The notes under the pieces: model-generated
Databases searched by the model: none
What the model was told of the DNA's origin: nothing
Seen by the model: the letters and a program-made list of their open reading frames with translations, nothing else
Shown: positions 44,555 through 55,450 of the stretch, one piece after another
Layout: every line of letters starts with the position of its first letter
Numbering within the stretch: position 1 is the stretch's first letter
Made by a program: the position numbers and the translations under genes
From: Helichrysum umbraculigerum
Lineage: Eukaryota; Streptophyta; Magnoliopsida; Asterales; Asteraceae
Length of the DNA stretch: 64,000 nt
Direction: 5' to 3'
Assembly (NCBI GenBank): GCA_949592205.1
Contig: CATIUR010000001.1
Coordinates: 15,391,501-15,455,500, forward strand

Positions 44555-45139
44555 TGTTGGAACGTAGAGTGTGACAACAGATCTAGCTTGAAATAGGACT
44601 AGTGTAATTATTATTATGTTTGTATATTGGTTTGGATTTGTAAAAGAATATTTGTTTTGTTAGTGATATTCGTTAAACATATTGTTTTGTTAAGTTAGAC
44701 GAATAATTAAATACAAAATAAATAAATATACGTTTGATGCGTGGCGAGTCGAGATCTCAAGTCGCAGCGAGTCGAGCTGTGAGGTGAGATCTGAACTCGT
44801 GAGATATCAATCTGGCGAGCCGAGCTCTGTGTTTGGGCTTGGGCTGCGAGTTGGACCGAACTCGCAGGCCCATGCGAGCCGAGACGACTGGACGTATAAA
44901 TATGTTTTTAATTCGTGAAAAACAAAACTTTTGGCATACTTTCTGATCTGCGAATTCGATAAAACCAGAGAAAAATCAAACCTATCGACTAGGCTTTGAC
45001 GATTCATTGTTTAAAGCTAAGTCTTGTTAAACGCAATACGAACATATTCGTTGTTAGTAAGATAACACCGTATTGAGGGATTCCGCACCTTAATACTACA
45101 GATAACGAAGTTATCGATCCTAAAACTAGGGGACTTACA
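44555..45139 (+). repeat. Copia 2 3' LTR
   Basis: 585 bp, same ends as the 5' LTR, followed by the target duplication CTAGT. TATA box at 44895-44902. Confidence 0.93.
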
Positions 45140-45144
45140 CTAGT

Positions 45145-45810
45145 ATTTAGAATGTGGTGCAAGACTGCAAACATCATATATAACAATTAAGCATGCGTCC
45201 AAGACTTCTCAAACTTATAAGATTTTTCATTGGAAAAAGCTTCATCACATGCTCTTTTTAATTGAAAGAAGCCAAAGCTAATCAAGAGAACTTATTTATT
45301 TATTTTTAATTTTTTGGGTAAATAATTAAGAGAAGTTGTAATAAACATAAGTTGATTGATTATTATACCAAGTAAAAAACTAGAGACTTGTATAGTAGTG
45401 AATATACCAGTTTAATAACAACCAGGAATGTCATTTTTCACTTGTGCATTTCATCGAACAGCTTGTCTCCAAGACAGGTCCCTAAATCCAAACACACAAA
45501 TTACAAAAGGATATATAATTGTAACAACAATAAGAATTTCTAATTGACATTTATGAAACCTAAATCAACCTAAAGCTAAACTAACTTATTAATAACTTTT
45601 TAAATCGATCTCATTAACAGCTGCAATAATGGCGTCAGCTGCATTTCATCTATTAACAGCTTGTCCCCTGAAAAGTGAAGCCGGGTCGGATTCGGATCCG
45701 CGTTCAAAGTGACGGGCAAAAATTGGGCTGATACTTTTATTTTCTATGTGTTCATATTAGATAAATAAATAATACTCCGGTAATTTTTAATATAATACGG
45801 ACTATTATCG
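45145..45810. other. CACTA interior, right part
   Basis: Between copia 2 and the hAT MITE. The plus strand at 45629-45712 has a 27-residue frame beginning MASAAFHLLTACPLKS, which resembles the start of a plastid-targeted protein; it may be a second captured host fragment, but the evidence is thin. No other coding signal. Confidence 0.4.
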
Positions 45811-46149
45811 TAGTGGTGTTCAAAAAAACCGGGTTTTATACCCTACCCGGTTTCAAACCCAGAAATCCGACCCTGTCAAACTCGGTTTGACCCTACCCGG
45901 TTCGGGTTTTTTGAGTACCCGGGTAGGGTTTTTAGAATTCGAAATCGGGTTGAACCCGGGTTGAAATAGGGTCGGGTTGGAAATCCAATCAAAACCCGGT
46001 CAAAAACCCGAAAACCGGTCAAAACCCGGTTGAAAACCCGAAAAAAACCCGGTTCGGGTTGGGTCCAACCCGGTTTTTGACTTTCTTGACTAATACCCGG
46101 TTCGGGTATCGGGTCGAGTCGGGTGAAAACCCGCTTTTGTTCACGCCTA
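45811..46149. mobile_element. hAT-type MITE, 339 bp
   Basis: Starts TAGTGGTGTTCAAAAAAACC and ends TTTTGTTCACGCCTA, imperfect terminal inverted repeats, flanked by the perfect 8 bp duplication TATTATCG (45803-45810 and 46150-46157). Its interior consists of many CCCGGTT and AACCGGG-type motifs. An 8 bp duplication with TAGxGGTGTTCA-type ends is typical of hAT MITEs. No coding capacity. Confidence 0.88.
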
Positions 46150-46482
46150 TATTATCGTATGAAAACATCAAAATATATATAATCTTATAACTGGTTTATA
46201 CATATTAAACAAGTGACGTAAATTTTTCGTGGCTAACTATTATATACTCAGTGACAACAAATTCCGTCACTGTCTATCATATCATCGTAAACATACTAAT
46301 TTTCGTCTCTAATTTCAACCGAACGTGTTTGACATTTGTTTTGGTGATTGATTAATGACAACCAGTAAGTTCATCACTAATTAGTGTCGACATACTTTTA
46401 TCGTCACTAAGATGATTGGATAGTGACGTTAAAAAATGTTGTCACTAAATTTTCATCACTAAAACCCTTTTTTCTTGTAGTG

Positions 46483-46670
46483 TTAGAATCTCTCAAGGAA
46501 CTCATGTGAACTCAAAGCTTTTGTAAACAATATGTATCTTTTATGACATTAACGTATTTTATCAAAACGACGCATGTAGATGTCGTTCATTATTATCTTA
46601 TGTGCTGTGATTATTGATTAGTAGCACCCCAAAGTATGCTTCCGCCAACAGTAAATTTGGGGGTGTGACA
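46483..46670 (+). mobile_element. Gypsy 1 3' LTR, segment 3 (end)
   Basis: The last 188 bp of the gypsy 1 LTR, from the TTA duplication to GGGGGTGTGACA. The next five bases, TTGAC, would be the target duplication, but the left partner is outside the window. Confidence 0.85.
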
Positions 46671-47964
46671 TTGACTAAGCTTCATATACCTCTCATTATA
46701 TAAGTTTAGCGCACTGCATTTATCTCGATTAAATTCATATCGTCAAAAGTATGCCCTTACAATAGCTTCATGTTTTTTGACCTGCGTGAATCCTGAGAGA
46801 TCTTGAAAGTCGAAACCTATGTTGAAGAAGATGTGAATGAGAAATATCAAATGCATCGGTATGTAATCTTTTTTTAATCTCTCATCATGAACATCTTTTC
46901 AATCTTACGACATTGGTCTGATCAGATAGAGTTTGAAGCTTTTAAAGATTTGTAAGGGCATTAAGTATTTCATAACGAGTCCATTATGTATTTGAAGGTA
47001 ATGGTTTGTTGTGTCCATCATCTGAATCGATAATGAAGTTCAATATCTTTTCATCTCTTATTGCCCCTGTATGTCAGTATTCAGTTCGGGACTTAATTTT
47101 TAAACTCAAGCAGTTCATTCTTTAACATTCAAACTCAAGCTTCCACCACTACAGGTATGTCAATGCTTATCCATTCCCTCTTTATTATAAAATAAGAAAG
47201 AGCGGGAGCTGAAAATAATAATAATTTCTATGTTATTGTGTTCCTTATTTCATTTTTTGTGTTTCATTTTGTCAGTTATCATGTCTTCAAAGTCATGTAA
47301 TTGTCATTCGATCTCTCCAATAGTGGTCAACATCTAAGAAGAGAGCGGGAAATATGAGTTTTGTAAGAGAGCAGGAAGCTATACAAAATATCACTTGTGT
47401 TCATAACTCATATCTTCAAATGTATGCATTGACAACATCTATATGCTGTACAATTGTATTTTGTAGCGCTCTAAGATATGCATGAGTCACGAGGGAACTT
47501 GAAATCTATTTTGAAGAAGTGAAAGAAATATCAATAGTTGATTTATTCATTACAACATGAGAGTGTAAGCACTCATATCTTTATCATATTGGTCCATTTT
47601 TTATTATAATCCTTGACTCTCTTGACCAACTAGCATGTAGGTGAGTCATGGTCCAGTACTTCAGTCAGTATACCTCATTAGTTCTGTTAAACTTGCCATT
47701 TTTTGCTGTTGTTTTTCTAAGAGACTAATCAAAAGGAGATGATTAAAGATATGGAACTCACAAGTCATCGTAGGTTTTAGCATTCTATGTAGGATTTATT
47801 ATTCTTTGTTTTAGGAACCTCCAATCATTTGTTGGTGATTGGTTGGATAATTGGTCACATTTTTTTCATGAAATGGATTGGATTGCTATTAGTTTGGATA
47901 AGATCTTAATTTTTTTCTTAAAGATCTTAATGGATATATTTCAATTAATTGAAAATAAAAAAGC

Positions 47965-48125
47965 GGACTACAAAAAGAAAAAAGATTTCTCTACACTATA
48001 CATATAATAGAATTCAATAAAACAATGGGTTGCCCGTGATTCGAACCCGAAACTAGTCGGATGGAGTAGATAATTTCTCTGTTAAATAAGTAAAAATCCC
48101 TTCTTTGTATTTTTCATTTATATTA
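47965..48125 (-). pseudogene. trnK: Nuclear plastid DNA insertion: trnK-UUU 3' exon and flanks
   Basis: The minus strand of 48026-48060 is the 3' exon of chloroplast tRNA-Lys(UUU): it reads CCGACTAGT, then GGGTTCGAATC and GGGCAACCCA, with three changes from the plastid form that are mostly C-to-T type. The next bases (GGATGGAGTAGATAATTTC on plus) are the start of the plastid trnK intron side, and the preceding AT-rich bases resemble the psbA-trnK spacer. Only the 3' half is present, so it cannot make a tRNA. Outer limits are approximate. Confidence 0.8.
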
Positions 48126-48552
48126 TATTAATTGAGGTTTCTATTCTATTTCTTTTTGCTCATAGTTATAAAGTTTACATCAAGGAAATTCAAAATGGAA
48201 TAAGATGTGTCCTTTTCAAAGCATCGTGAATGTATTAGAGTTAAAGTACATACATCACATTTTAACTCATAATGTAATTGATACATTTGCTGCAGGTGAT
48301 TCTAATACCTTAACCCACTCAGATTTAGCTGAAGTGAACTACTTGTGTTTACTTCCGAATCAACTTTGAATCAGGAGGCACGAATGCACAATATATTTAT
48401 CTAACTTGGAGAGCCCAAAAGGTGTGCATTGCTTCTTTTGTGATTATTATCATTATGATGATTATTATTATTACTATTAATTTGGATTGTATGTTGTTGA
48501 TTGCTTATGACAACTATGTAATGTATAGAGATTGGTACAATCTTTAAATGCA

Positions 48553-48667
48553 CTCTGATTATACATGATTATATCGGTTATGTGCAACTTAGTGCATTTA
48601 AAGATTGCAAGAGAATCTTTAAATGCACTAAGTTGCACATAACCGATATAATTATGTATAATCGGAG
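48553..48667. repeat. Near-perfect hairpin, 54 bp arms
   Basis: Left arm 48553-48606 and right arm 48614-48667 are reverse complements with two mismatches by eye; the loop is GCAAGAG. A partial third copy (CTTTAAATGCACT) adjoins at 48542. This could be a foldback MITE remnant or a small-RNA precursor. Confidence 0.85.
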
Positions 48668-49551
48668 TTTATCGTTTACTTCATGACTATGATCTCTGTA
48701 CCTGATTATTGTGACTTCAGTGTTCTTTTTACTGATTTATGATTTGTCGTAGTTCTATGTTAGTCTGCCCAATAGCGGCGTAAGAGCATATATCAAAGCA
48801 CATCTATGTTAGTTTGACTTTCTTGAATCTGAATTTTAGTTGTGTAAATATTTTCTTAGTATGCTAGTATGATAGATTGCTTCCAAGAGTGGTCTTATGA
48901 CAAAAGCTCTGATCGAAAAGTTAAATAACATGTAAGTTATGTTTTTTGTGGAGATTGTTGGTGATAGGAAAGCCATTGGTAGTCGATAAATAACATGTAA
49001 GTTAAGAACATCCCCAACTATAACATAAATCTAGTATGAATTGTTCTTCACGGATTTAGTTAGTCATCTCTTTAATATAATGTCTATGTAGTTGATAAAT
49101 TCAGTCTTTCTATCGGTCAGATCCGAGGTTGAACTCGTATAAACGTAGTCTTTCTATTTGTCTTTCTAATGCATCAATTAACTATATATTTAATGATTAT
49201 GGCTAATATAAACCGGTGCATAATTGCAGGTGTTTGGAGTGTCATTGTGGTCATCTGGATGTATATTTGGTCACTTGTCATTGTCGAGAATAGACCAACT
49301 TGTTCGCAATCAACTTAGTCATCGATATATACCTTTGGACCCCCTTCTTTTAGTTGTCAAATGTGAACTGTTTATAGAATTGGGTTTGGTTGTATGCAAG
49401 GTTGTCAGGATCAGGATCTTACGTAGGATCGTTTTTGCCTTTGCAAGATCTGGATCGGAATCGGAATCGGGATCGTAGATCCTACCAAAATATCATTTTT
49501 TATACAAAGATATCTAAATTCTTGTAGAAAACAACTATTAGAGAAATTAAT

Positions 49552-50959
49552 TATAACACCCCCATCATTTCTAACATTGTTTAAATATATTTTACATCGG
49601 AAGCGCAAGTCTAAAACAAACATTTCATATTATATATGTAAAGTCAAACCTTTCAAAAGTCATAATGTATCAAATTGGGTGCTATATAATTCCAAAACAT
49701 ACAACACTGATTATACAAATCAGATATCAGAGTAAACGTCTTCTTGTCAAACATTCCATTTCAAGTTAACAGCTTCTTGCCCAACACGTTATCTAATCAT
49801 AACCTGCAAGAAGTAATGTGGGGATTAGCACGAAGCTAAGTGAATGAAACTATAACCATCAGCATAACTTAGCATAACAAAATCTGAATACAACAAATAA
49901 TCGTAAACACACAGATATCAAAGAGGATCGGTGGTCCTTGAGGAACCCTCAATGCCGCGGTGGCCCTCAAGCAACTCTTGTAAACCCCACTGAGCTGCAG
50001 GCCAATACAGCGGTTTACCGATAGCCTATTGCTATTCACTTAACCGACATAGGTTCCCATTAACGATGTGTAAAAGGAACCCCCATCGGCCAGTCAATAG
50101 CAACCAAGCCCAACTCATGTTGACCTCTTTCTCATCACATATGCCCCAAAGGCCATGTAGCACATAATCCATAATCATCATGGAATCCTATCAAACTAAC
50201 AGTCTGTCAACAGTAACATCTACAGTTACACGTTGTAACCAAACCTGTTACAACTAAATCACACTGAAGGTACAGATCCACTCACCAATACCTCAGCCGC
50301 AAGCTCAGAAGTCTAATATTACTGAGCCTTCTCACAATCTGAGAAATAAACAAAATAACGAGTCAGTAACTCATTGGTATAATAGCAATCTTAACTAAAT
50401 CAAACCAATCATAATTTATAATGATAAATAATTCATTTCATAAGTATTCAACTTATTATAAAGTTATAGCATCAAACTATCAATAGTATCCAATCCAAAA
50501 TTAAATCAGAAAGTCCCGAAACGAGATTCAAAAACTGAAAAATGCCATTTTCGACCCCTAGACGACCCCGAAAGGCCAAAAAACTGTCTAGGCTCTTAGA
50601 ATAGAGCATTGACCATTGGGCCGTTTTCGAGTGACCATGCGAATTTCAACAAACGCGATCCTGGAAAACGAGGATGGGATCGCGTTCACCTTTAGAAAAT
50701 ATTTTGTGACCGATTTACACTAGGAAACGCGATCCGGGTAATGAGGCGGGATCGCGTTCAGCAGAACAAATTCGACTGAGACAATTTATAACTAAGGAAC
50801 GCGATCCTAGTTCATGGCTGGGATCGCGTTTCAACGCTTAAAATGACCTGCAACTTGCTGTACAAACCCTAACCCGAGGTTTCAATCCACCAAACATTAA
50901 ACCCAGCTACTAAATCGATTCAACAAGTTTCTAATGCTTAATAATCATCAATAACTTCA
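49552..50959 (-). mobile_element. Gypsy E1 LTR fragment
   Basis: Diverged relative of the LTR at 50960-52803, same orientation. Its plus-strand end is TATAACACCC. It shares a GAGGATCGGTGGTCCTTGAG block, acceptor-like CTTGCAG/GTT (exon from 49803 downward), donor TTG/GTGAGT (50285), a 53 nt exon-like stretch (50338-50286) and TTTCTCAG acceptor. Three AACGCGATCC...GGATCGCGTT hairpins lie at 50653-50845. It is cut at 50959 by the next LTR, at a point matching about 52240 of that copy. Confidence 0.75.
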
Positions 50960-52803
50960 TATAACACCCTTCAAATTACAAGATCATTTAAAAAAAAAAC
51001 ATATCGGAAGCGTATATTGAAATTCATACATTATAGATTGCATGTATTACAAACCAAAATGGCAATCCACAATTACATGGTTTGAAATCCAAAGTACCAT
51101 AACAAATACTAGGTGTTATTTTATTCAAAACATAATGGTAAACCCATGACATGTTTATAAACAGAGTGAGCGGTCAAACATTCCATCAATACCCGACTTC
51201 TTGCCAACCCACATTTAAAAGCTTAACATGCAAGAAGTGAGGAGGAAGGATTAGCACAAAGCTAAGTGAATAGATCTCTAACCATCAATCTAAACATAGC
51301 TTAACAATTGTCTACAGCAAAGCATAGTAAACAAACAAATCAAGAGGATCGGTGGTCCTTGAGGTACCCTCATGCCGCGGTGGCCCCCAAGTAACACTTA
51401 AAACCAACTGAAGGCCAAACAGTGGTTAAACCGATAGTTTGGTTACTAATACTACATACAACATACCTACAATAAACAACACATGTACAAAGCATTCATA
51501 TTGTTCAAAGTATTAGTATCCAAACCCAATCCATGTTGACCTCCGACATTCAAATAGTCCACAGCCATCATGGCAATATATACACATATATATAAGACAC
51601 AATCAATATCAATATTAGTAAACCAAGTTTACCCGTTGTAACCAACTTGTTACAACTAATCTAGACTGAAAGTCCAAGATCCACTCACCCTTGTTAACCA
51701 CAGCCTCCACTCAAAGATCTTATTTTATTGAGTCTTCGTTTTATCTGAGAACCAAATCAAAACCCGAGTTAGTTTTTCGTATCAAGTTTATTACAATCTA
51801 ATCATGTATATAAGGTCAAATAATTTCATATACTATACTTTCAATATTAGTTAAATAACATAAGTGCACAAGTCACAAGTTGTCAAATTCGTCAGAGTTC
51901 AAAACATTCTGTTACCAATTTAAACTTGCAAACGCGATCCGGGCTAGGAGTGGTTGGATCGCGTTCCCAAGAACAAAATCAATCCGACTCAAGTTTAACA
52001 CTGACTAACGCGATCCGGACACTAGGGAGCTGGATCGCGTTTCAAAGAACAAGTCGTACTGAGCCCAAATTACACATAGCAACGCGATCCGGGCTATTTG
52101 CTGGATCGTGTTTCCACGTTTTACAGCAGAGGTTCAGACCTGCAACTACACAGCACGAACCAAAACCCCAAAAATCACAATCTCAGATACTTAACACGAA
52201 TTCACACCGTAATTCACCTCTAGTATCATCAATAAACATGGTATAATAGTAAACAACATCATCTAACATCAAATTCAACACATGCATTATGCATTTAACC
52301 TAATTTCCTCAAACTCAAGTATGTTCATGAAAATGGAGAAAATACACTTACAATGGAGTTGGTATCAAGAAGGTGATGATGATAATCAGTTGTAGAAACA
52401 CAATCACAGCTCCAAGTGATAGTTAATTTGATTTCTATGGATTTCTAAGTGTAAATGTGTGTGTGTTCTTGAGATAAATGAGTTCAAACCAAAATCAGGG
52501 AAGTATGGAATAAAAAGGTCGACATTTCCTATTTGTTCAAGTATAATGCAGTGTAATGTTATACCCGTTCTAAATCTATTGTTTGGAACCTAAAAACCAT
52601 TTGCGAGAAATAAGTTTTATTATACCGTCAACTCAATTAACTTAAAACAAGCAATAATTTATTTATCACAATAAGTCATTTGACCAATTAACCTATTAAT
52701 TTCAATTATCCAATTAATACCAAGTATTTCTAAATACTATTTAAATAAGAATAAAGTAAGGAAAATACCGTATTTCTACTAGGCCTAAATCGAGGATGTT
52801 ACA
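50960..52803 (-). repeat. Gypsy E2 3' LTR
   Basis: An LTR of about 1.84 kb on the minus strand, beginning TGTAACATCC at 52803 just after a purine tract (AAGGAGGGAAGATT) and ending GGGTGTTATA at 50960. Modules: leader ending CCATT/GTAAGT (52351), acceptor TTCTCAG/AT (51745), a 56 nt exon-like stretch (51744-51689), GTGAGTGGATC donor (51688). Three hairpins of AACGCGATCC/GGATCGCGTT lie at 51931-52115 in the first intron. Confidence 0.82.
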
Positions 52804-52815
52804 AATCTTCCCTCC

Positions 52816-55450
52816 TTAAGAAGATTTCGTCCCCGAAATCTCGCCGTGCCCAAAAAGACTAGGATAGCGCGTCCTCATGCTAGATTTGGTCTCCCACGTA
52901 AGGTTTGGTCCCAAATTATGATTCCACTTAACTAATACCATGGGAATATGCTTCTTCCGAAGTTTAGTCACCTTAAGGTCTAAAAGCTCTACGGGTTCCT
53001 CTATAAGCTTTTGATTTTTGTCAACACGTAAGTCTTGCAATGGAAGAACTTGGGTTTGGTCCTCCACATTGCATTTTCTTAAGTAGCACACGTTGAAAGT
53101 ATCATGAATACCCGCTAATTCAGGAGGAAGGTCTAACGACACAGTTTGATCATTAACCACTTGCTGAATTCTAAATGGGCCAATGTATCTAGAGGCAAGT
53201 TTACCACGTTTACCAAACCGAATAACACCCTTCCAAGGTGAAACTTTCAAGTAAACCAATTCACCCTCTACAAACGAAACGGGTCGACGACGCGGATCGG
53301 CATATTGCTTTTGTCTATCACGGGCAACTTTTAACCTATCACGGGCTATAGCTACCTTATCGGCTGTAATCTGCACTATCTCAGGACCCGCAAATTGTTT
53401 CTCACCCGCCTCTAACCAACAAGTGGGTGTTCTACACCGACGACCATACAACATTTCATAGGGTGGCATGCCTATACTAGAGTGAAAAGAATTATTATTG
53501 GCGAATTCAACCAACGGCAAGTGAGAATCCCAAGACCCACCAAATTCCAACACACAAGCCCTTAACATGTCCTCGAGAGTCTGAATAGTCCGCTCAGACT
53601 GACCATCAGTCTGAGGATAATAAGCAGTGCTCAAATTGACTCTAGTACCCAATTCCCGCTGTAAACTCTGCCAAAATCCAGATGCAAACTGAGAATCTCT
53701 GTCAGAAACTATAGACAACGGAATCGCATGCCTTGACACAACCTCATTAATGTACAACTGCGCCAGTTTACCCAAAGAGGCCGTCTCACTAGTGGCAAGA
53801 AAGTGAGCACTTTTAGTCAATCTATCGACAATTACCCAATCATATCGTTACCCTTAACAGTTCGAGGTAATTTGGTCACAAAATCCATGGTTACATGCTC
53901 CCATTTCCACTCGGAAATCTCAAGTTGTTTCAAAGATCCATATGGTTTTTGATGTTCGGCTTTTACTTGCGAGCAAATATGGCAAGATTCCACAAATCGA
54001 GCTACATCCAATTTCAAAGTAGGCCACCAATACAAAGGTTTTAAATCGTGATACATTTTGGTACTCCCGGGATGAATCGACAATTTAGATTTGTGAGCCT
54101 CAAACAAGATTACATCTCGAAGACCACCAAGCAAAGGAACCCAAACTCGAGATTGAAAAGTCTTTAATCCACGTGAGTCATCAACCAACAAGTCTTTTCT
54201 TTTAAGCATAACCTCGGATTTCAAGTTATTATCCATCAATGCCTCTATTTGTGCAGATTTTAACTGATCAATTAAATCTGATGAAACCTCTAACCGCATG
54301 AAACGCACTTTTTCAGATTTTCCTTTCCGACTTAAAGCATCCGCCACAGCATTGGCCTTACCCGGGTGGTAACGAATCTCGCAATCATAATCCTTAATCA
54401 ATTCCAACCACCGCCTTTGACGCATGTTAAGCTATTTCTGAGAGAACATATATTGAAGACTTTTGTGATCCGTACGAATAACAAATTTCGTACCATAGAG
54501 ATAATGCCTCCAAATCTTCAAGGCGAAAACCACAGCCGCTAGTTCAAGGTCATGGGTAGGATAATTTGTCTCATGAGGTTTCAATTGACGTGAAGCATAG
54601 GCAATAGCACGGTCACGTTGCATCAAAACACAAACTAAGCCCACAGAAGAGGCATCACAATACACAATAAAATCATCGGACCCGTCAGGTAATGCTAAAA
54701 CTGGAGCCTGACACAATAACTGTTTCAAAGTCTGAAAAGCTGACTCTTGTTGCTCAATCCACTGAAATTTCACATCCTTTCGGGTTAATTTAGTCAAAGG
54801 ACCCGTAATCTTAGAAAAGTCCTTAATGAACTTGCGATAGTAGCCAGCCAAACCCAGAAAACTCTTAATCTCAGACGGAGATTTAGAAGCTTGCCAATTC
54901 ATAACGGCCTCAATTTTTGATGGATCCACTTTAACCCCATCCTCACAAATAATGTGCCCTAAAAACTGAACCTCACGGAGCCAAAAAACACATTTTGAAA
55001 ATTTAGCATATAATTTCTCCTTTTTCAAAGTGTCAAGAACCAAACGCAAATGTATCTCATGATCAGATTCGGACTTAGAATAAACCAAGATATCATCAAT
55101 GAATACAATAACAAACTTATTAAGAAAATGTCGACAAACTCTATTCATCAAATCCATGAAAACTGCCAGAGCATTAGTCAACCCAAAAGGCATAACAAGA
55201 AACTCATAATGACCATATCGCGTACGAAAAGCAGTTTTTGAAATATCATCCTCATGAACCCGTACTTGGTGATAACCCGATCTCAAATCTATCTTAGAGA
55301 AATAAGAGGACCCTTGCAATTGATCAAACAATTCATCTATTCGAGGCAATGGGTATTTATTCTTAACTGTTCTTTTATTCAATTCCCTGTAATTGATACA
55401 CATTCTAAGGGTGCCATCTTTCTTTTTAACTATTAGAGAGGTCCTATCGT
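52816..55450 (-). pseudogene. pol: Gypsy E2 pol: RT, RNase H, integrase, chromodomain; broken
   Basis: Tekay/Del-type chromovirus polyprotein. RT with [27 protein letters not shown] and FIDDILVYS. RNase H with [10 protein letters not shown] and RTDHKSLQY. Integrase with the H2C2 finger (HPGSTKMYHDLKPLYWWP, CHICSQVK) and core (WEHVTMDFVTKLPR, then [19 protein letters not shown]). C-terminal chromodomain (LLDLKVTKLRKKHIPMVLVKW ends there). Breaks: an in-frame TAG near 54432 after the RNase H motif LQYMFSQK, and a one-base loss near 53834 in the integrase core. The RT is cut at its N-terminal side near 55450 by copia 3, so gag and protease lie outside this window. Confidence 0.9.

Larger units (their letters stand above)
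28198..45139 (+). mobile_element. Copia 2: near-intact Maximus/SIRE-like element with accessory gene
   Basis: A complete LTR retrotransposon: LTRs 28198-28782 and 44555-45139 (both 585 bp), target duplication CTAGT (28193-28197 and 45140-45144), primer site 28785-28796, gag 31570-34386, pol 34376-37819, a 2.5 kb spacer, a multi-exon accessory gene 40339-44500 and a polypurine tract 44541-44554. I count five substitutions between the LTRs (under 1 percent), so insertion is recent. Solo LTR C sits in the leader. One nonsense codon in pol and one in the accessory gene are the only coding defects I see. It is inserted in the CACTA element. Confidence 0.92.
25661..46482. mobile_element. Non-autonomous CACTA (En/Spm-type) transposon with nested insertions
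   Basis: The ends are CACTACAAGAAAAAA (25661) and its inverted form TTTTTTCTTGTAGTG (to 46482), flanked by the 3 bp duplication TTA (25658-25660 and 46483-46485). Both subterminal regions are packed with short direct and inverted copies of TAGTGAC/GTCACTA, the usual transposase-binding landscape of CACTA elements. No TNPA/TNPD-type transposase is visible. Without copia 2 (28198-45139) and the hAT MITE the element is about 3.5 kb. It carries captured host sequence on the minus strand (27162-27258). The related gypsy LTR at 768-776 shows the site before insertion. Confidence 0.92.
46671..49551. other. Non-coding interval between the two transposon nests
   Basis: AT-rich sequence flanking gypsy 1. 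It has no reading frame with recognisable homology. It holds the plastid insertion (about 47965-48125), the hairpin (48553-48667) and a GATC-rich patch (about 49407-49485). Weakly similar stretches near 46800-46950 and 47480-47600 hint at an old duplication. It may be original host sequence. Confidence 0.6.

Noticed and set aside
45811..46149. Telomere-like repeat patch
   Set aside because: Units are CCCGGTT variants in both directions, not the plant telomere CCCTAAA, and the segment has clear hAT ends and target duplication.
48026..48060. Functional tRNA-Lys gene
   Set aside because: Only the 3' half of a plastid intron-containing tRNA is present; there is no 5' half or anticodon stem nearby.
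49411..49485. GATC-rich patch as a distinct mobile element
   Set aside because: Repeated GGATC/GGAATCG units are visible, but I find no terminal repeats or target duplication.
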